Of a stretch of 64,000 bases of DNA, positions 61,638 through 64,000 are shown one piece after another. Both the position numbers and the translations under genes were made by a program. The notes beneath the pieces were generated by a model, which saw nothing but the letters and a program-made list of their open reading frames with translations, was not told the origin of the DNA and did not search any database. The stretch spans positions 5,800,001 to 5,864,000 of the forward strand of contig NZ_VFML01000001.1 of NCBI RefSeq assembly GCF_006715045.1, read 5' to 3'. Source of the DNA: Amycolatopsis cihanbeyliensis. Its GTDB lineage: Bacteria > Actinomycetota > Actinomycetes > Mycobacteriales > Pseudonocardiaceae. Each line of letters starts with the position of its first letter. The first letter of the stretch is position 1.

Positions 61638-61659
61638 GTCTGTGGTCTAGACCACAGAC
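61638..61659. promoter_or_regulatory. DasR-type operator (dre), proximal, perfect palindrome
   Basis: A perfect 22-base palindrome centred on TGGTCTAGACCA covers 61638-61659, 36 bases before the chitinase start. Its 16-base core TGTGGTCTAGACCACA is a near-ideal dre. Two sites 38 bases apart centre to centre suggest cooperative repression. No DasR gene is present in the window. Confidence 0.88.
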
Positions 61660-61695
61660 ATGTTCGCCTTCCACCCTGCGTTAGGGGAACAGCAC

Positions 61696-63954
61696 ATGAG
61701 ATCCACCCTGCATCGAATGCTCAGAGCCTCGGTCGCCGGGCTACTCGCCATCGCGACGGCCGCTGCGCTGAACCCGCCGGCACACGCGGCGGGCGACCTC
61801 ACCGCCGAGTTCTCGCTGTCCGGCAACACCGGCGAGTACACGGTCACCAACAACGGCGGCGCCGCGGTCTCCGGATGGGCGGTGACCTTCGAACTTCCCG
61901 AGGGCGTCACCGCCAGCACCGGGGCACACGGCACGGTGAGCCAGACCGGGACCACGGTGACCCTGACCCCGGCCTTCTACATCGAGACCCTGCAACCCGG
62001 CGACTCGACTTATCCCTACAGCCCGACCTTCCAGCTCAGCTCACCGGTCGAGCCCACCCTGTGCCGGGTGGACGACGCGAACTGTGACGGTTCGGCGGAC
62101 ACCCCGCCCACCGCGCCGGCCGACCCGCGGGTGACGGTCACGACGACCACCACCGTGGCGCTGGAGTGGGACGCGGCCCAGCCGGGGTCGCTCCCGGTCA
62201 CGGAGTACGAGGTGTACCGCGGCGAGACCCTCGCCGCCACGGTCACCGGTACCTCGGCCACGATAACCGAACTGACCCCGAACACCGAGTACACCTTCAC
62301 CGTGGTGGCCAAGGACCGCAAGGGCACCGCGTCGGAGCCGAGCGCTCCGCTGACGGTCAGCACCAACAACCCTTCCGACGACACGCAGGCGCCCACCGCA
62401 CCGAGCAACCTGCGTGCCACCGACGCGAACTCCAGCAGCATCACGCTCGCCTGGAACGCGTCCACGGACAACACCGGCGTCGCCGCCTACGATGTGTACC
62501 GCGACGGCACGCTGACCACCACGGTGGCCGGAACCTCAGCCACCGTCGACGGTCTCTCACCGTCCACAAGCTACTCGTTCACGGTCAGGGCGAGGGACGG
62601 CTACGACAACACCTCGGCGCCCAGCTCCGCGATCACGGTGTCCACAAGCGACGTCGTCGAGGGGCACGCCAAGGTAGGGTACTTCGTGCAGTGGGGTATC
62701 TACGGCAGGCAGTACTTCGTCAAGAACCTGGACACCAGCGGTGCGGCCGCGCGGCTGACGCATATCAACTACGCGTTCGGCAACATCGACCCGAACGACC
62801 TGACCTGCCTGCAGGGGGTCACCAAGGGCACCTCCCCGGACCCGCAGGATCCCAACCAGGGTGACGGCGCGGGTGACGCGGAAGCCGACTACGGGCGGCC
62901 GATGTCGGCGGCACAGTCGGTGGACGGGGTCGGCGACACCGGCTGGGAGGACCTGCGCGGCAACTTCAACGAGTTGCGGGAGCTGAAGGCGAAGTATCCC
63001 CATCTGAAGGTGATGATGTCGCTCGGCGGCTGGACGTACTCGAAGTACTTCTCCGACGCGGCCGCGACCGAGGCCGCGAGGGAGAAGTTCGTACGCTCGT
63101 GCATCGACATCTACATCAAGGGCAACCTGCCGGAGTACAACGGGGCGGGCGGCCCGGGAAGTGCCGCGGGCGTCTTCGACGGTATCGACCTCGACTGGGA
63201 GTGGCCGGGCGCCGAGGGGCATGCCGGCAACCACGTCAGCCCGGAGGACAAGCGGAACAACACCTTGCTGGTCGAGGAGTTCCGGGAGCAGTTGGACGCG
63301 CTCGGCGAGCAGACGGGTGAGCGTTACCAGCTCACGGCGTTCACGCCCGCCGACCCGGCCAAGATCGAAGCTGGCTGGGAGCTGACGGAGGTCGCGAAGG
63401 ACCTGGACTTCATGAACGTCCAGGGCTACGACTTCCACGGCTCCGGCAGCGACAACTCCTGGGAACCGAACCGTACCGGGCACCAGGGCAACCTGTTCGT
63501 GGATCCGGATGATCCGTACGACTTCCACTTCAGCGTGGAGGACGCGATCGATGTCTACCTTGATGCCGGGGTCAACCCGCGCAAGCTCACCATCGGGCTG
63601 GCCTTCTACGGCCGTGGCTGGCAAGGGGTTGCCGATGGTGGGGCGAACGGTGAATGGCAGTCGGCGAACGGTGCCGCACCGGGGCAGTTCGCCGAGGAAG
63701 CCGGTACCCGCGGGTACAGCAACCTGATGTCCAGCGTGTCGAACTGTTCGGTGCACCACGACCCGGTCGCCGTGGCCAGCTACTGCTATACCGGTGACGG
63801 TGGGCAGTGGTGGACCTTCGACGACACCTGGTCGATCGAACGCAAGACCGACTGGATCAAGGAAAAGGGCCTGCTCGGCGCGATGATCTGGGAGATGTCC
63901 GGGGACACCCGGAACGGAACCCTGATACGGGCCGTCGATTCCGGCCTGAACTAA
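61696..63954 (+). CDS. Secreted GH18 chitinase with CBM and two FnIII domains
   Basis: This 752-residue enzyme hydrolyses chitin outside the cell. Layout: signal peptide (about 1-34, cut after AHAA), a CBM2-like carbohydrate-binding domain (about 35-130; GEYTVTNNGGAAVSGWAVTF), two fibronectin III domains (about 140-230 and 235-320; PSAPLTVS, SYSFTVRARDG), and a GH18 barrel (about 330-752). FDGIDLDWEWPG holds the catalytic Glu502 and KVMMSLGGW the second barrel motif. VQGYDFHGSGSDN and a terminal GAMIWEMSGD complete the substrate cleft. ATG 61696 follows AGGGGAA. The dre pair upstream implies N-acetylglucosamine control. Confidence 0.95.
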   Translation: MRSTLHRMLRASVAGLLAIATAAALNPPAHAAGDLTAEFSLSGNTGEYTVTNNGGAAVSGWAVTFELPEGVTASTGAHGTVSQTGTTVTLTPAFYIETLQPGDSTYPYSPTFQLSSPVEPTLCRVDDANCDGSADTPPTAPADPRVTVTTTTTVALEWDAAQPGSLPVTEYEVYRGETLAATVTGTSATITELTPNTEYTFTVVAKDRKGTASEPSAPLTVSTNNPSDDTQAPTAPSNLRATDANSSSITLAWNASTDNTGVAAYDVYRDGTLTTTVAGTSATVDGLSPSTSYSFTVRARDGYDNTSAPSSAITVSTSDVVEGHAKVGYFVQWGIYGRQYFVKNLDTSGAAARLTHINYAFGNIDPNDLTCLQGVTKGTSPDPQDPNQGDGAGDAEADYGRPMSAAQSVDGVGDTGWEDLRGNFNELRELKAKYPHLKVMMSLGGWTYSKYFSDAAATEAAREKFVRSCIDIYIKGNLPEYNGAGGPGSAAGVFDGIDLDWEWPGAEGHAGNHVSPEDKRNNTLLVEEFREQLDALGEQTGERYQLTAFTPADPAKIEAGWELTEVAKDLDFMNVQGYDFHGSGSDNSWEPNRTGHQGNLFVDPDDPYDFHFSVEDAIDVYLDAGVNPRKLTIGLAFYGRGWQGVADGGANGEWQSANGAAPGQFAEEAGTRGYSNLMSSVSNCSVHHDPVAVASYCYTGDGGQWWTFDDTWSIERKTDWIKEKGLLGAMIWEMSGDTRNGTLIRAVDSGLN

Positions 63955-63959
63955 CCGGT

Positions 63960-63998
63960 GGGTCGTGGGTGTTCCGGCGCGGGGAGCACCCACGACCC
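63960..63998 (+). terminator. Terminator after the chitinase gene
   Basis: Perfect 12-base arms GGGTCGTGGGTG and CACCCACGACCC flank a 15-base loop, starting five bases after the stop. It is a strong hairpin at the window edge; any T-run would lie outside. Confidence 0.85.
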
Positions 63999-64000
63999 GA

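Overview
The window is high-GC DNA with strongly C/G-ending codons, GTG/TTG starts and many 1-8 base translational overlaps, from a filamentous actinomycete. A complete mce operon with a linked ATPase, a SARP regulator, a SAM-methyltransferase pair, a DUF397-like remnant, a DinB/DUF664 protein and DasR-type operators at a chitinase gene suggest Pseudonocardiaceae (Amycolatopsis/Prauserella type). This is inference; there is no rRNA or other taxonomic marker. I found no tRNA, rRNA, CRISPR array or insertion sequence.

Layout. (1) 0-13.4 kb: a partial SDR gene diverges from a five-gene unit. It encodes a 2200-residue synthase (two nitronate-monooxygenase-like domains, KS, AT, ACP, KR), a second synthase (KS, AT, dehydratase, phosphopantetheinyl-transferase-like tail), a free ACP, an alpha/beta hydrolase and a GT1 glycosyltransferase. 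The domain set resembles PUFA-synthase/heterocyst-glycolipid-type machinery, so a glycosylated long-chain lipid is the natural guess. (2) 13.5-23.2 kb: a DinB-like gene, a decayed patch with a DUF397-like piece and an orphan fragment, a kinase-like phosphotransferase, a transglycosylase behind a SARP regulator, a drug-type ABC exporter, and a polytopic GT-C-like protein. (3) 23.7-47.9 kb: a cell-envelope lipid island. A ten-gene run (secreted protein, mceG, yrbEA, yrbEB, mceA-F) is followed by another secreted protein, a fatty-acyl-AMP ligase and an intact-frame PKS whose KS, AT and KR have all lost catalytic residues. Four secreted beta-type proteins built from two domain kinds surround the operon; one joins both kinds through 38 Thr-Glu-Pro repeats. 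Two tandem lipoproteins and two tandem PucR/CdaR-type regulators complete the island. (4) 48-52.7 kb: hydrolases, a flavoprotein reductase, a DoxX-like protein and small signalling or membrane proteins. (5) 53-60.7 kb: two paralogous PAS-GGDEF-EAL proteins with degenerate motifs, enclosing a secreted hydrolase and a methyltransferase pair. (6) 60.8-64 kb: a rhodanese-type sulfurtransferase and a secreted GH18 chitinase with two DasR-type operators and a strong terminator.

The most promising undescribed system is the mce island. Its working model is a lipid-import ABC/Mce machine accompanied by dedicated extracytoplasmic two-cysteine proteins, an acyl-adenylating enzyme and a catalytically dead PKS that may be a scaffold or acyl-handling partner. 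Family assignments are from memory and motif reading; no database search was run.
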